A stretch of 64,000 nucleotides of DNA from Ophthalmolycus amberensis. Lineage: Eukaryota > Chordata > Actinopteri > Perciformes > Zoarcidae. The stretch covers positions 844,001-908,000 of the forward strand of contig JAFEUB010001181.1 in the NCBI GenBank assembly GCA_024529925.1, given 5' to 3'. Shown one piece after another: positions 49,285-60,836 of this stretch (position 1 is the first letter of the stretch; every line of letters begins with the position of its first letter). The notes beneath the pieces are model-generated. The model was not told the origin of the DNA. It searched no databases and saw only the letters and a program-made list of their open reading frames with translations. The translations under genes were made by a program, and so were the position numbers.

Positions 49285-49580
49285 GCTTTTATTTTGAAAG
49301 TACAAAAGAATGAGCTTTGTCATAATGTAAAGTGTGTTCAAACATCCAAACTACCATTACTATTAAGTAAGCCAGAACAATGTTTAGTGTGTCCCAATAG
49401 ATGGTATGTCAAATGCAGTATTCCAAAAATACCAGGATATTCTGCTGCATCCGGTGGCATTGTTGCTGAACTCAAGCCAACATGCTTTTCTGCCTAATCT
49501 GACCCACAATCCTTTGTGCATACTGCATGGAACAGTATGTACGGGCTGCTGCAGTATGTACTAAAAGTTAAAAGAAAAAG
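49285..49580. repeat. Dispersed teleost repeat (MITE-like)
   Basis: Text such as GTGTCCCAATAGATGGTATG, CCGGTGGCATTGTTGCTG, CTAATCTGACCCACAATCC and GGCTGCTGCAGTATGTACT is of a kind I remember recurring many times in fish genomes as a non-autonomous DNA-transposon family. No terminal repeats resolved here. Confidence 0.45.
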
Positions 49581-51176
49581 TGTGTGATTTAGAACACCGC
49601 TGTAGTTTCACAATTCCCATACGTTGACTTGCAGATTGATTAGCTCTCCGATTTGTTTTGTGCACTCTCAAAATCTTTTGTCATCAATATACTTCGACAG
49701 GTTTTAGACTGTGAAATTTGAGAAATAAATGCTGTTTCAAACTGAGTCTGTTTTATCTGTGGCTTCTTTAAAATGGCTGGTTGGGAAAATGAGATGATGT
49801 AGATCATTAACTTTTGATTCACTTGAGTATTTTCCCAAAGTCATCAATTATGTAATGCTGGAGAATATTTTAAAGGAACGTATTATCTGTTCTCCCCACT
49901 GAATTTAACTTTGATAAGCCCGTGGCAATGATCTTATTGTCAAACCAAATGAGAAACACTATGTTCTTCTTCGACACAGAATCATATTAAATCCTACAAG
50001 TCACAAGCCATTATTTTACCCTGTCCATATCTGAATTGAATATCTCACTTTTTGTTCAAAATAATTGCACAAAGTTACAGTGAAAATGCACATTTCATGC
50101 AGCGGTAAATGATCCCTGACAACGGTATCATGTCGGTTTGTGAGAGTTCTGAGAAAGCAAACCAAGGGTTCTGTGGGTTAGGAGTGAATATAATTCATTG
50201 GCACGTGTTTTATGCACATCTACTCTCCCCCCTTTATTTCTTTTGTCTAGTTATCTAACAAACTGAAGTTCCAAATCATCTGCACAGTGACCTTTGACAT
50301 CACAAAATGGTTATGGTTGCCGTTAAATCAGTCTCAAGAGCCACAACATTTTGCCGACACCATGTATGATTTTGCATTTGAGAAGTCTGGTTGTCTATGG
50401 GAACAAAACCAATACCAAAAACACAGCGTATGAATGGTTTAAAGTAACCAGCGTCTCTTCCATGGGAAGTAACTAAAGCAGCAAAAGGTTGCTGGATTAC
50501 ATCACACTCATTTGTATATTTGTGATGGCATTGCATAACTATTATTAAAAAAAAGAATGTGTCATAATTAACTGACTCAAACTAGCTTCATCATTAGATA
50601 CAATGTTTTTACATGTTGCCATCTCATCAATATGCATCTAAATCTAGCTTATCTCTGATTTCAAAACATATGCTTCCGTATAGACTTTGGAACTGAAGTG
50701 TCAAGAAGATCCAGACACTTGATCCAGACACTAAACTGACTGAGTAACGAGGTGGGGATAAGGCATTGCAAACCATCAATTTGCATGCATATGCTGCTAA
50801 TTAAGACGTGATGGTGGGATTTTGGAAACCACAATCCTGCACACTTTTCCCTTAACATAGAAGGCTTTATGTGAGAACATAAAAGTTAAAAACTGTTTTC
50901 AGCTCAAATGACGTGTCCAAAATGAGAGCTTTTTCTGTAAAAGTTTTATTGAATCATTGAGTCATTTTAAGCACCCAAATTGCTGAAGTGAGGCTCAGGA
51001 TTTTAGTGTAACTGAATTGCCGATGTATTTTTAAGTAACTACTTTTTAGATAGAAATCGCAAATTTCATATTGATGCCAAAATGCAAAATTTTACCTAGA
51101 ATATAGAAGACTGTGTATAGTCAGTCTCACTAATAGTATGGATACAAAAACACTGTTTTTTTTGTCTATTTTGCAG

Positions 51177-51335
51177 GTGAATATCTTCGGGTGTGTTCTC
51201 AGGGAAGCACATGTTGCACCCAGGAAATGGAGGACAAATTTGGCCAACAGAGCAAACAGGACTTTGAGAATCTAGTGGATGAAATGAGTCATGAATTGAG
51301 AAGCACCTTTGTTTCCCGACATAAAAGATTTGATG
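51177..51335 (+). CDS. gpc6: Glypican-6 coding exon 2
   Basis: 159 bp, phase 1 in and phase 1 out, between acceptor TTTTGCAG and donor GTAAGT. It encodes residues 51-103: GEYLRVCSQGSTCC, then TQEMEDKFGQQSKQDFENL, VDEMSHELRS and TFVSRHKRFD. The STCC...EMEDK...QQSK...FENLV...TFVSRHK pattern fits GPC6 (human: TCCTTEMEDKLSQQSK...FENLVEE...TFVSRHKKFDE) clearly better than GPC4, and not GPC5. Cysteines 57, 63 and 64 are conserved glypican core cysteines. Joining ATCCCAG from exon 1 to GTGAATAT here restores EIP-G-EYLR without a break. Confidence 0.95.
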
Positions 51336-52534
51336 GTAAGTCTATTTTTGCTTCATACTTAATACTGATTCATTTTCCTATTTTGTGTCTTTTTTTTAAA
51401 AACAATTTAAATGTTCCGTAGAACCGTAGATAGTAGAACAAAATGCTGCAAAAAGGACAATTATAAGATTTAGACTGGATGTGTTAATTTGAAAAGGTTC
51501 ACTGTTTGTAGTTGTATAGCTGTCCTCCCTCGATTGCAGACGAGCTGTGAAAATCTTGTTATATGCCTTGGAGTGGAGTACCCTCTTGTTTGATTCGACA
51601 ACATTGCTTCTTCCACAGCAGACTGACAGCTCGTACAGCAGTACAGAGCCACACTCTACATTATTACGGCTTTTTTGGTGTACCTGTGCTGTGTGCAATC
51701 TTGTCGTGGCCCTGTGGTTACTGTCTTGACCATCACACGTGGGAGGGGATGTCCTCATTACTGAACCAAGACTCACTTTACCGCTCCACCTCTCCCTGTT
51801 GGTATCCCTCTATGCAGTTGACAACTCAGTTTAATGAGAAACAATAATCCCTCCAGCTACTAACATTATACTGTGTGGGAAGCAGTAGCTTATCACTGTG
51901 GACAATGATGAAGGATGGTGGAGATGAAAATTGTCAAGCAAAGCCACCTGTCAGCATTTTTGGCAACGAATGCAGCATAAAACCTTTTAATGAGTTATTA
52001 CTCAGAAACGTTTTAAAGATGAATGTGTCAGAATTTTCTTTTTTCTCCAAGTGAATGGCAGGGCAAACTGCGATTGGGAAATTGGAAAAAAAATGAAAGA
52101 ATATTGGATTATAATGCTTTTTTAAATGTGTATTAAGAGTGATGAGACACACTGTCCAATATTTATCATTCGTGCTAAATCCTTGGCATATAGTGTGTAT
52201 GTAATAAACCCTTATATTTAAAACCCCGGATCAGACTTTGTGTAATCATGCTTCAACATTTTCGAGTGCACTTGAGAAACTGCAATCTGCTTCTAATTTT
52301 GTTCAGAAAAGTCTTGGCCAGGAACTCCCTCAGAGAGACCTTTTATATCTCAATGGGACTATCCTGGACAAATAACGGTTAAATAGTATAATGAAAATAA
52401 ATGGAATTTCTTTATGTCGTTGATTAATGTTTGGTTAAAGCATTTCCAGTGTTAATCATGAAGGAATAGCAAAGCTGCAACCATGTAACCATCAAACTTT
52501 GCCTCAAATAATGGGTAATTCATCAGTGCCAGTA

Positions 52535-52740
52535 TAAACACACTTTATTTATTATAGCACTCCAAAGTAGTGGATAGAAAGTGCTTTACAGGCGAAAGAA
52601 AAGAGAAATGTAGAAACCACAAAATATCAAATCTAGAAAAGCCAAAGAAAACAGAGTTTAAAGAGGTTTTTGATCTGTGCAGAGACTTTAGCGGGAGGTT
52701 ATTCTTCAGTCAAGGCACAGAAAAAGCAGTGTCATTGGAG
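52535..52740 (-). mobile_element. L2-like LINE 3'-end relic
   Basis: Starts with the TTTATTTATTATAGCACT... GAAAGTGCTTTACAGG tail motif. It continues into a stretch comparable to the 3' coding end of fish L2-type elements (GATCTGTGCAGAGAC and CACAGAAAAAGCAGTGTC). No intact frame. Confidence 0.5.
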
Positions 52741-55700
52741 TAAAAGCATATTGTATGCCCAATATGTTCCCATCTACAAGTAACACTATTGTTGAAAGAG
52801 CTTATTAATTCTATATGGATCACATTTAGTGTGATTAATACATAACCTCGCCCTGTTGTGAAGTGGTTTGCATTACAGTAGCATAAAACAGGAACACATA
52901 AAAATCGAAATTTGAGTGTTATTAGCAAATCCATCATGTTATTACTGTACTTCTGCTGTTATTACTCTGCTCTGTGTTTTAAATCGATTTGCTTGCTTGT
53001 CATCAGTGAAATTTCAATTGCAAAACGACAGCAAGTCACTGTGAAAATGAAGAAGACCCGTAACAAACTAATACAATAGATTTATTTGGACACATTACAA
53101 CACAACAAGCGTTTTATCAGATATTTAACTACAATAGAAAGTCACACTAGCTTTTATTCATTTTTACTTCTTTAATAGTTGTGGTCCAGCAGTATTGGCA
53201 AACCTCAAGTACTTGTCCTTTTTGTCTAAAGGGTCCTGTGATTCCACCTTATATATAATACTTTTTCTTTTTTAAGACTTAAGGTTTTTGTGGGTCCACG
53301 ATACACCACTGTTGTACATAGTACACACTATATGTCAGCACCCCTTTGTGTTATCTTACACCTTTTCACTATTCATATCCTGTTCGATGATCGGTTAATA
53401 TACAGTTGATATACACACATGACCTAAGATACATCATGTCAACATGACTATAACCTCTTCTTAGATCTCTGGATTGAAGAACAACACTCTCAAAGATTCA
53501 GTTAATCCAAAATCATTCTAATATTTGTCCAAAAGTAAGAAGTCAAAGCATATACTATATATAGGTTTTCATATCAGGCTGTCTGAATATATCCAATGTC
53601 AACAACTGAATAATGTTTGAGCGATTAATAGCACAATTCAATACTCACCAGTCAATGTCTTGTATTCATGCTCATTCTATCCAACATATTATATGAAACA
53701 AATACTATTCGGTTACAGCATGCAACTCTCAGATGACTGCACATTGCCCAGAAACTCAATGTCACAATGCCTGGGTGATATCTGTCTGGTTTTTTTCCCC
53801 CAGGAATATGCACTTCTGTAGCTCCTGTCTGATTCCTGGAAGTGAGCATCAATAAATAAGTGTTATTTTGATCAGCCACTGTCAGGATAGTGAATGTCAT
53901 AAGGAGGACTCCAACAAAGGAGGAAATGGGGTTTGTCCAGCATGACTCCAGGCAACCCTGTTCCTCTTGGGGTCTGCTGCCATTCTCCATAATTTCATCA
54001 GCTTCAAAGCAGATGCCATATGCAGAGTTCAGCTATGTAGCCCTCTGCTAACGTCGACTCAGGTTCTCCACTAACCACCCGCTTGAGAAATCGGAGATAT
54101 TGTTTGCTGGATTTGAATTCCACCCTGATCTTTACGCATCATTAATTGAATCTGAGTGTTTAGAAGTTGTGTGGTTTCGAGCAGTAGAAATCAGTTGAGA
54201 TTTAACCAGCCAATACACATTTGAAAAGAAATACATCTTTCATTTTTTTTAAGCACAATTTGTCTATTATGCATTTCCCTGACTTAATGTTCCTTAACCA
54301 ATATATTCTCTTCATAAAGCAGTGTTTGCCAAACAATTGCGTTGGCCTTGATTCTGGGTCTAAACGCATAGTTAAAGATCCAAACAACACGGAACTGTTA
54401 GATCATTTCGTGATCGTGAAGTTATTTCCCATCTATTTAGCACCTGGCTATGGAGTCCCACCTACACAGGGTCAGTGTATGTATTCTCCTCTCTTTAATG
54501 CAGAGTTTGTGATGAGTGTTACTGTAGCTGGCCAGCCCACGCATACCTGACACCACAGGCTATGTGTCACAGTAAGAGGGCGCAGTCTCGAAGATGCCAA
54601 GACCAACCCAGCACAAATACAGAAATATCCAACAACAACCCATGTTGCACTGTGTGAATCTAAGAAAGAAATGGCACCATCTGAGAAAAATCAGTGCCAA
54701 ACATGCAGCCACAGTTACTGCAATGTATTAATACATTTTGCCTCTTTGCTAATTAATCCATATCCTACTCGTATACCCAAGAACCCAGGAAACAACTGCT
54801 CAGAGGAATTAGATAAATGTGGCTGTCACAGAGTATTCTTTTCCACTTGCTCGTTAAACACTAATTCAGGGGTCTTAATTGCTAATCAAGTGTTGGCCCT
54901 CCTCTGACAATGAACATCATGGTGCTGGTTAGCCAAACAGAATACTAATGTGGTCCACCCTCCACCATTGATCTTCTTTGGAGTTACCGACTCACACTGT
55001 TGTCGCTCGTCAAAAAAGTCCTTGCAGTAGGACAATATTAAGCAACTGGCCCAAAATGGCCCAACTGGCCCCAAAAAAATCACCGGTGAAATACTTAACT
55101 TTACCCACTCGTAGTAAACCTCAGAAGATAATGTAGTGTTTTGACCCAGTGTTACTGTTGGGTTATTTACCCAAACAAAATATGGTTGTGAGCCTTTATA
55201 ATCTACTCTTCACTGGTTAAAAGTTGCATGTCAACATCTGTTGGTGGTTGTTACTAATATGTGTAACCTTTGCAGTTTCGAATGCCATATGCACATTGTT
55301 TTGTACAAGTGATAGTAGATTCGTGGCCATCTTTTTACTTGGCAAAAAGTTAACCCAGTGATGCTATACGGATGAGTCGGTGCGTGGAAGTTGGCAAATA
55401 TTTGTATCCTCTCTATTCTCCCTCAGCAGCCATTGTCGATGTGCTCTTGAGCAAAGCCCTTAACCTAAATTACTCCTCATGGCATAATCCTCGAGGCTGC
55501 CAACCATAGAAGGCCGCACTGTGCTGACCAGCTACCAGGTGTGGATGTGTTTGACTCGATGAATGTGGAGCTGAGTAGTGCTGGCTCAGCAAAACCCTCC
55601 TTTAGTTAAGAGGTCCTATTGGACTATCCAGTTGGAGAGTGGAAGAGTAGCTAGGATTCAAGTAGAAATGCCAAGGTATCTCTGTGCACTAAAGGAGTTT

Positions 55701-56688
55701 TGGTAATCATTCTCCGCAGTATTTCTAATGGACAAGCTGCTACGTTTTATGGAAATACATACAATTTCACTTTAATTTCAGGACGGTGTGCCAAATCTCA
55801 ATTTACATTTATGAAACCGCGCGTCATCAAATGTATTCCAGATTCCTTCCTCAATTTATAGCATTGGATATGTTAACTTTAAAATATTAGGAAATATAAA
55901 TCAATCTATTTATCTTATATATAACTGTCTTAGCAGTGAGTGATTTTACATTGTATTTAACTGCCACTGTGTGACTCACTACAGGCTACAAGGGTTTAAC
56001 ACATGCAAATGGGGAAATAAAAAGCCTGTTATGTTACGTACGGAAGCATAGCGCTTAGAGCGGCCCTCTGTGGATCGGTGTCTCATGTCAGACCAAATCA
56101 ATGGTCTACAACTGATTGGCATGTAGAATTAGAAGTGCTTCTTTTGGCAGCAAAATTGGGAGTTTCATGTAAAGCATGATAGCTTCAGTAGTTTGAAGAC
56201 CGAGCAGTGTGCGATATTCAGTTTAAATAATCACAAAGTGAGAGATGGTCTCGTCTGTAGTCCTGTTGGAGAAGACACTGAGTGGCTCTGCTGATGATTA
56301 CAGTCAGTTTTGAAAGTTTACTCAGGGTAGCTTCACTGACACATTACAGAGAGTTTTGAGAAGGGTCTACTTGCAGGAATGTGTTTGACATCGAAGACGT
56401 CTAAACAACGATTTGAAATTTCTTCTTGAATCGTCTTGAATATCTTCTAGAATCTTTTTGTACTGAAGTCGTGACTTTAATTGGTGTATGGCCATGAAAT
56501 ACAATGCTGCACTCAAAATAATGTATTTTAAAAACTGTCAGCACACATACACATCTTTGCACAGAAGCTATTAAAAAGACTTACAACAGCATTTCCTGAA
56601 GTTTTAAACATTGCTACTCACAGACTATGATAATGATGCACATTGTAGGTGTTGATTGCAGCCTATTTGATTACTTTGTTTGTGCACA

Positions 56689-56753
56689 AATATATATATA
56701 TTTCTGCTTGCACAGATATATATATATATATATATATATCTGCTTGCACAGAT
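56689..56753. repeat. (TA)n with a duplicated CTGCTTGCACAGAT spacer
   Basis: Two TA tracts (56689-56702 and 56715-56739), each followed by CTGCTTGCACAGAT (56704-56717 and 56740-56753). A compound minisatellite whose TA tracts likely vary in length. Confidence 0.85.
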
Positions 56754-59700
56754 GTCAAATGTGGTCCTGGTGGTGTTTTTCTTTCAATATTTGAATGCCT
56801 CCGCGACAGCCTTGGAAGAAATTTCATTAAATCTAGCACAAACATCTACTTCAACTCAAACGTTTTGGGCCTTAACTAAGGAATTCATATGCAAATTGTG
56901 ACAATTTCACACAAATAGAGATGAAGTGGTGACTTTTTGGATGTAAACTGCAACTTGACTGGTTGATGGAGGCCGTAATTCGTAATTCTTTTTTATCAGA
57001 GATTGTAATTACCCATCTGAAGAAAAGTGAGTTGTGGCTCCAAAGTTATGGCTGGTCACAGTTTAGGAGACTTTTTTCATTCTGCAGGCCACTTCTCACA
57101 AGATGTCATCCCATCCACAGCCACCTCTGTTCGTTATATGTTCCATAGTCTCATTTGTCTCCAGAAACTGTGGTTTGCTTGTAAACGCACGTCTTTTTGC
57201 CATCATCCAGCTCAAAGATATGAAATAGTAGCACTCTGTTTCGAGATTGCTAAAATTGAGACTACAACTGACATCTAGGAGAGCATCCATCCGTTTTCTG
57301 TGTGAGCACGCAGCAGCGGATGTACTGAAACAGACTTTTCTTTATCACAGAAAGAATGTGTAACCTCTGCACAGCGATGTGGGCTCAGTGAGCCAAACTG
57401 AGCTTTATCAGCAAAAAGTAATGAACTCTCTGCATGAGTATTAGAATCACCCCTGTCCAGCAATTCAGCATCATTATCCTCTGTTTGCAGCTCTCGCAGC
57501 CATTCATATGGACAGACCTCTTAATTACTAAGACGTGTAAACGATGTACGTGTGCTTTCCTGATCATTTTAGTGTTTGACATTTCACCAAATTTCTTACT
57601 GCAATATACGATGCGATTTTCCAATTAGATTAAGTTGTCTTTTTTTTTTACTAAATATATTAGTCACTCAATTAACTCATCGATAATGTAATTATACATT
57701 GTAATCACTCCAAAACAGAGCTTAGAATGATATCAAATATACTTCCCAACAATCTAATTTAACAATAAATTCTGCCATAATTACATTCGTTAATTTAAAT
57801 GAATATTCCAGCAGACACATTGGGGCAAATAACCTGACTGTATTAAGATATATATATATATTTTTTTTTCTTTTCTTCAGTGCACTTTAAAAAAAATTAA
57901 ATTAGTTTTGAAGCTGTCACTAATCAGCATACACATCAGCACCACTGACTATATTCATTACCTACAACAAGCACAAATCACGCTTCAAGCCTTTTCTATT
58001 TAAATAACTGCTCACTGTAGTCTTTCATTTACTATAATATTTAGAATTGCTTATCCAAAATCACAAGTCCTTCATACTGTGTGTGCTGCTGAAACCTCTT
58101 GAGATAGCAGGAACATCTGTGTGAGGGTACAGCTCATTTAATCAGATCCCCAGAGGACATCTTACAATTAACACTCACTGCTACCCGCTGATAAGACATG
58201 ATTATGACAAATACTTAATTGTAATAAGAATTGAGGAATCAAGTCATCATGTTGCATGTAATGAATCAGAAGCGGTTTTAGGATGAATAAAGGATTGGAA
58301 TCTAGCATTTCTCCTGTGGCAAATGTGACCTTTACCCTGATATCTAACATCAAGTCAGTTATAGCTGCTGGTTGCAGCTAAAAATGCATTTGTCTCAATC
58401 GGGTATACATTATGAAATAACTTTGTGCTTGTTGTACTGCCTTGCAAATGAGGCATACTTTTTCACATTTTACTTTCTGTTGGTGTGCAACGGCATCTTT
58501 TGATATCTAACCAGATGTGATTTGGAGCGGTGTCATGGAGAGTCTCATGCATTTTGTTTCTCTGTTGCTGTAATTTGTCACTTCACCTGCATTGCTGAGC
58601 ACTAATGACCACTTCAAGTCCATTAGAGTTTTGTCTGCACCATACTGATAAGTAACTGTACTGCGAATGGCTCAGAGGGCTGAATTGATCTTTTAGTGGA
58701 TATGTGGTCATGTGACCTAGCTGCTGTGAATGAGAATTTCTTTATTCGCCAAAATGTACATTGTACACTGGTGATATGACAGCTGTATGATTTGGTGATA
58801 CAGCACAGTAAAACCAACACAGGTAAAAGTTTAAGTACAAAAGTTAAAGAAAAGACATGATACAGTTGATGACATGATGAAGAACAAAGCCTTGCTGTGT
58901 TATGCTACATATGTGTAACAATAATAAATGTGCTGCTATGGCTGCAGCTATCAATTATTTTAGAAATCAAGTATTCTACAAATGATTCTATCAATTAATG
59001 TAGTCATCGGATACAACATACTTTTGCTTTATTAAGGAGCAATAGTAGATATAAAAAGTAGTCACTAATTGATTTCTTTTTCAGACTACATTTTTCGAAA
59101 AGTCTTGTAGAGTTTATCAGCTCATTGTTTTGGTTTTGCCGCTCGCACAGCTTTACTGTTTTTAATTTAGTCTCTCTTCTCTTATCGGCTCTGTTCCAGA
59201 TGCAGCAGGTAGCTGTTTTAAGTGACTAAATCTCTCATGAACCCACTGTACACCACCGTCCCAGCACCAATCAGCAGAAGGCACTATGCTTCTGTCAGGA
59301 GTTGTCAGAAACCAAAACAGAATGGAAATGAGACTCAATATTGGAATTCAATTTTTGTCCAGCAACACGGCTCAAAATAAATGCTAATCTGTCTGGTAGA
59401 CGACAAGTAAAGAGGCGACTGTTTGCTAACAAGTTTGCCATATCAACTTTATGAGGTGATAATTTGTCATTATTGCATTTACAACTTTCCGCTGTCTCCA
59501 AGTGACCAAAAATAAACAATTAATCCTGCTTTGAAATGGGACATATTGCCCTATAATAGACAATAACTGAGGAATATAATTCTGTAACCTCCACCACCCT
59601 CTATGGGAGTGCAGTCTCTGTCTCTGTCTAGTCATGCACTATTTCCCTTTGCAGTTAAATGTGCGGCGTTTTGAAGCCTGTTTTAAATGTTAATCCTGGT

Positions 59701-60444
59701 CCTTGAAAGGGAGGACTATCATTATGGATACCAGATGTTCAGGTATATTATCATCTCCTCCCAATTTGCGGTGAGTCATAGAGGTCATGAGGCAAACAAG
59801 TGCTCCCTATAAAGGCGAATGCAGAACGACTGCAAACCTTACAGATAAACTGTATTGTGGAATCGTAATCATATCCGTAATAAGGATCATTTATTGCGTT
59901 TAATCCGACAGCCTTATGCTTCCACCATATGGAGCAACATTGCAAAAACACTGTACAGGAAATCCTTCTGCAATATACATCCTTTCAAGGTACATAAATG
60001 TATTTGAGGTTTACAGGTGATGTTGGGACGATACAGACCTCTTGCACTGCAAACACAAAACTTATTGCTTTCCAGAAATATATGAGGAAGGCTCCGATTG
60101 ATGTTAAAGGTAGTGTGCTGGAGATAAAAATCAACAAAGCTGTGAAGTCTCTTCAAAATGAAATCAGCATCGGAAGCCTTAATTGATTTGCTATTTTGGT
60201 ATTTTCTGGCTGTCGGCGTATTTGGTGTCGGCATTGCAATCAAGTCGACTTCCTTTGGCTTTGTTCTATCTTTCAATCAGACACAGTTATTGTAATTTTG
60301 CTGCATTTCTATTTCAACCACAAATTCAGTTCCCGGTGTATCTTATCAATGTATGCCATGTACAGTATAATCTGTAACAACACAGTCACACATGGAAGAA
60401 AATTAGATGATGAGTAACACTTTTTTCTTTTCTTCTTTACCCAG

Positions 60445-60836
60445 AATTCTTCCTGGAGCTACTGGAGAACACGGAGAGGTCCCTGAATGAGATGTTCGTG
60501 AGGACTTACGGCAAGCCTTACATGCAGAACTCCGAGGTCTTTGAGAACCTGTTTGCAGAGCTGAAGCGCTATTACACAGGAGGAAATGTTAACCTGGAGG
60601 AAATGCTTAATGACTTTTGGTCGCGGCTACTGGAGCGTATGTTCACGCTGCTCAACTCCCAGTACGTCATCACTGAGGACTATCTGGAGTGTATCAGTAA
60701 GTACACTGACCAGCTTAAGCCCTTTGGAGACGTGCCCAGGAAGCTCAAGGCTCAAGTTACCCGGGCATTCATCGCTGCACGCACATTTGTCCAAGGGCTC
60801 TCTGTTGGCCGGGAGGTGGCCCAGAGAGTGTCTAAG
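60445..60836 (+). CDS. gpc6: Glypican-6 coding exon 3
   Basis: 392 bp, phase 1 in and phase 0 out, ending VSK before donor GTAACA. Encodes residues 104-234. Landmarks: EFFLELLENTERSLNEM, FVRTYG, YMQNSEVFENLF, AELKRYYTGGNVNLEEMLND, FWSRLLERMF, EDYLECISKYTDQLKPFGDV, PRKL, and AFIAARTFVQGLSVGREVAQ. It is nearly superimposable on human GPC6, including the GPC6-specific YYTGGNV (GPC4 has YYVVGNV) and FVQGL-VGREVA. This is the helical N-lobe of the core. The furin-like cleavage region, heparan sulphate attachment Ser-Gly sites and GPI signal would be encoded by later exons, outside the window. Total coding so far is 702 bp, about 42% of a 555-residue glypican. Which teleost paralogue (a or b) cannot be told. 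Confidence 0.97.

Larger units (their letters stand above)
32410..51176 (+). other. gpc6: gpc6 intron 1 (18.8 kb)
   Basis: Donor GTAAGG at 32410, acceptor TTTTGCAG ending at 51176. Long first introns are typical of glypican genes. Besides the repeats listed separately it appears to be unique AT-rich sequence. The open frames inside (for example 45099-45467 plus, 47463-47846 minus, 39570-39935 plus) show no recognisable domains. Confidence 0.9.
51336..60444 (+). other. gpc6: gpc6 intron 2 (9.1 kb)
   Basis: Donor GTAAGT at 51336, acceptor CTTTACCCAG ending at 60444. Holds an L2-like tail and a TA-rich repeat listed separately, plus a (TA)n tract at 57848-57861. Otherwise unique AT-rich sequence without recognisable exons. 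Confidence 0.9.

Noticed and set aside
51177..51335. Alternative identification of the glypican as GPC4 or GPC5
   Set aside because: GPC5 is far more divergent here. GPC4 has EMEEKYSLQSKDDF and YYVVGNV where this gene has EMEDKFGQQSKQDF and YYTGGNV, which match GPC6.
51396..51776. 126-codon minus-strand frame starting just after gpc6 exon 2
   Set aside because: Lies in intron 2, overlaps plus-strand frames and has no recognisable motif.
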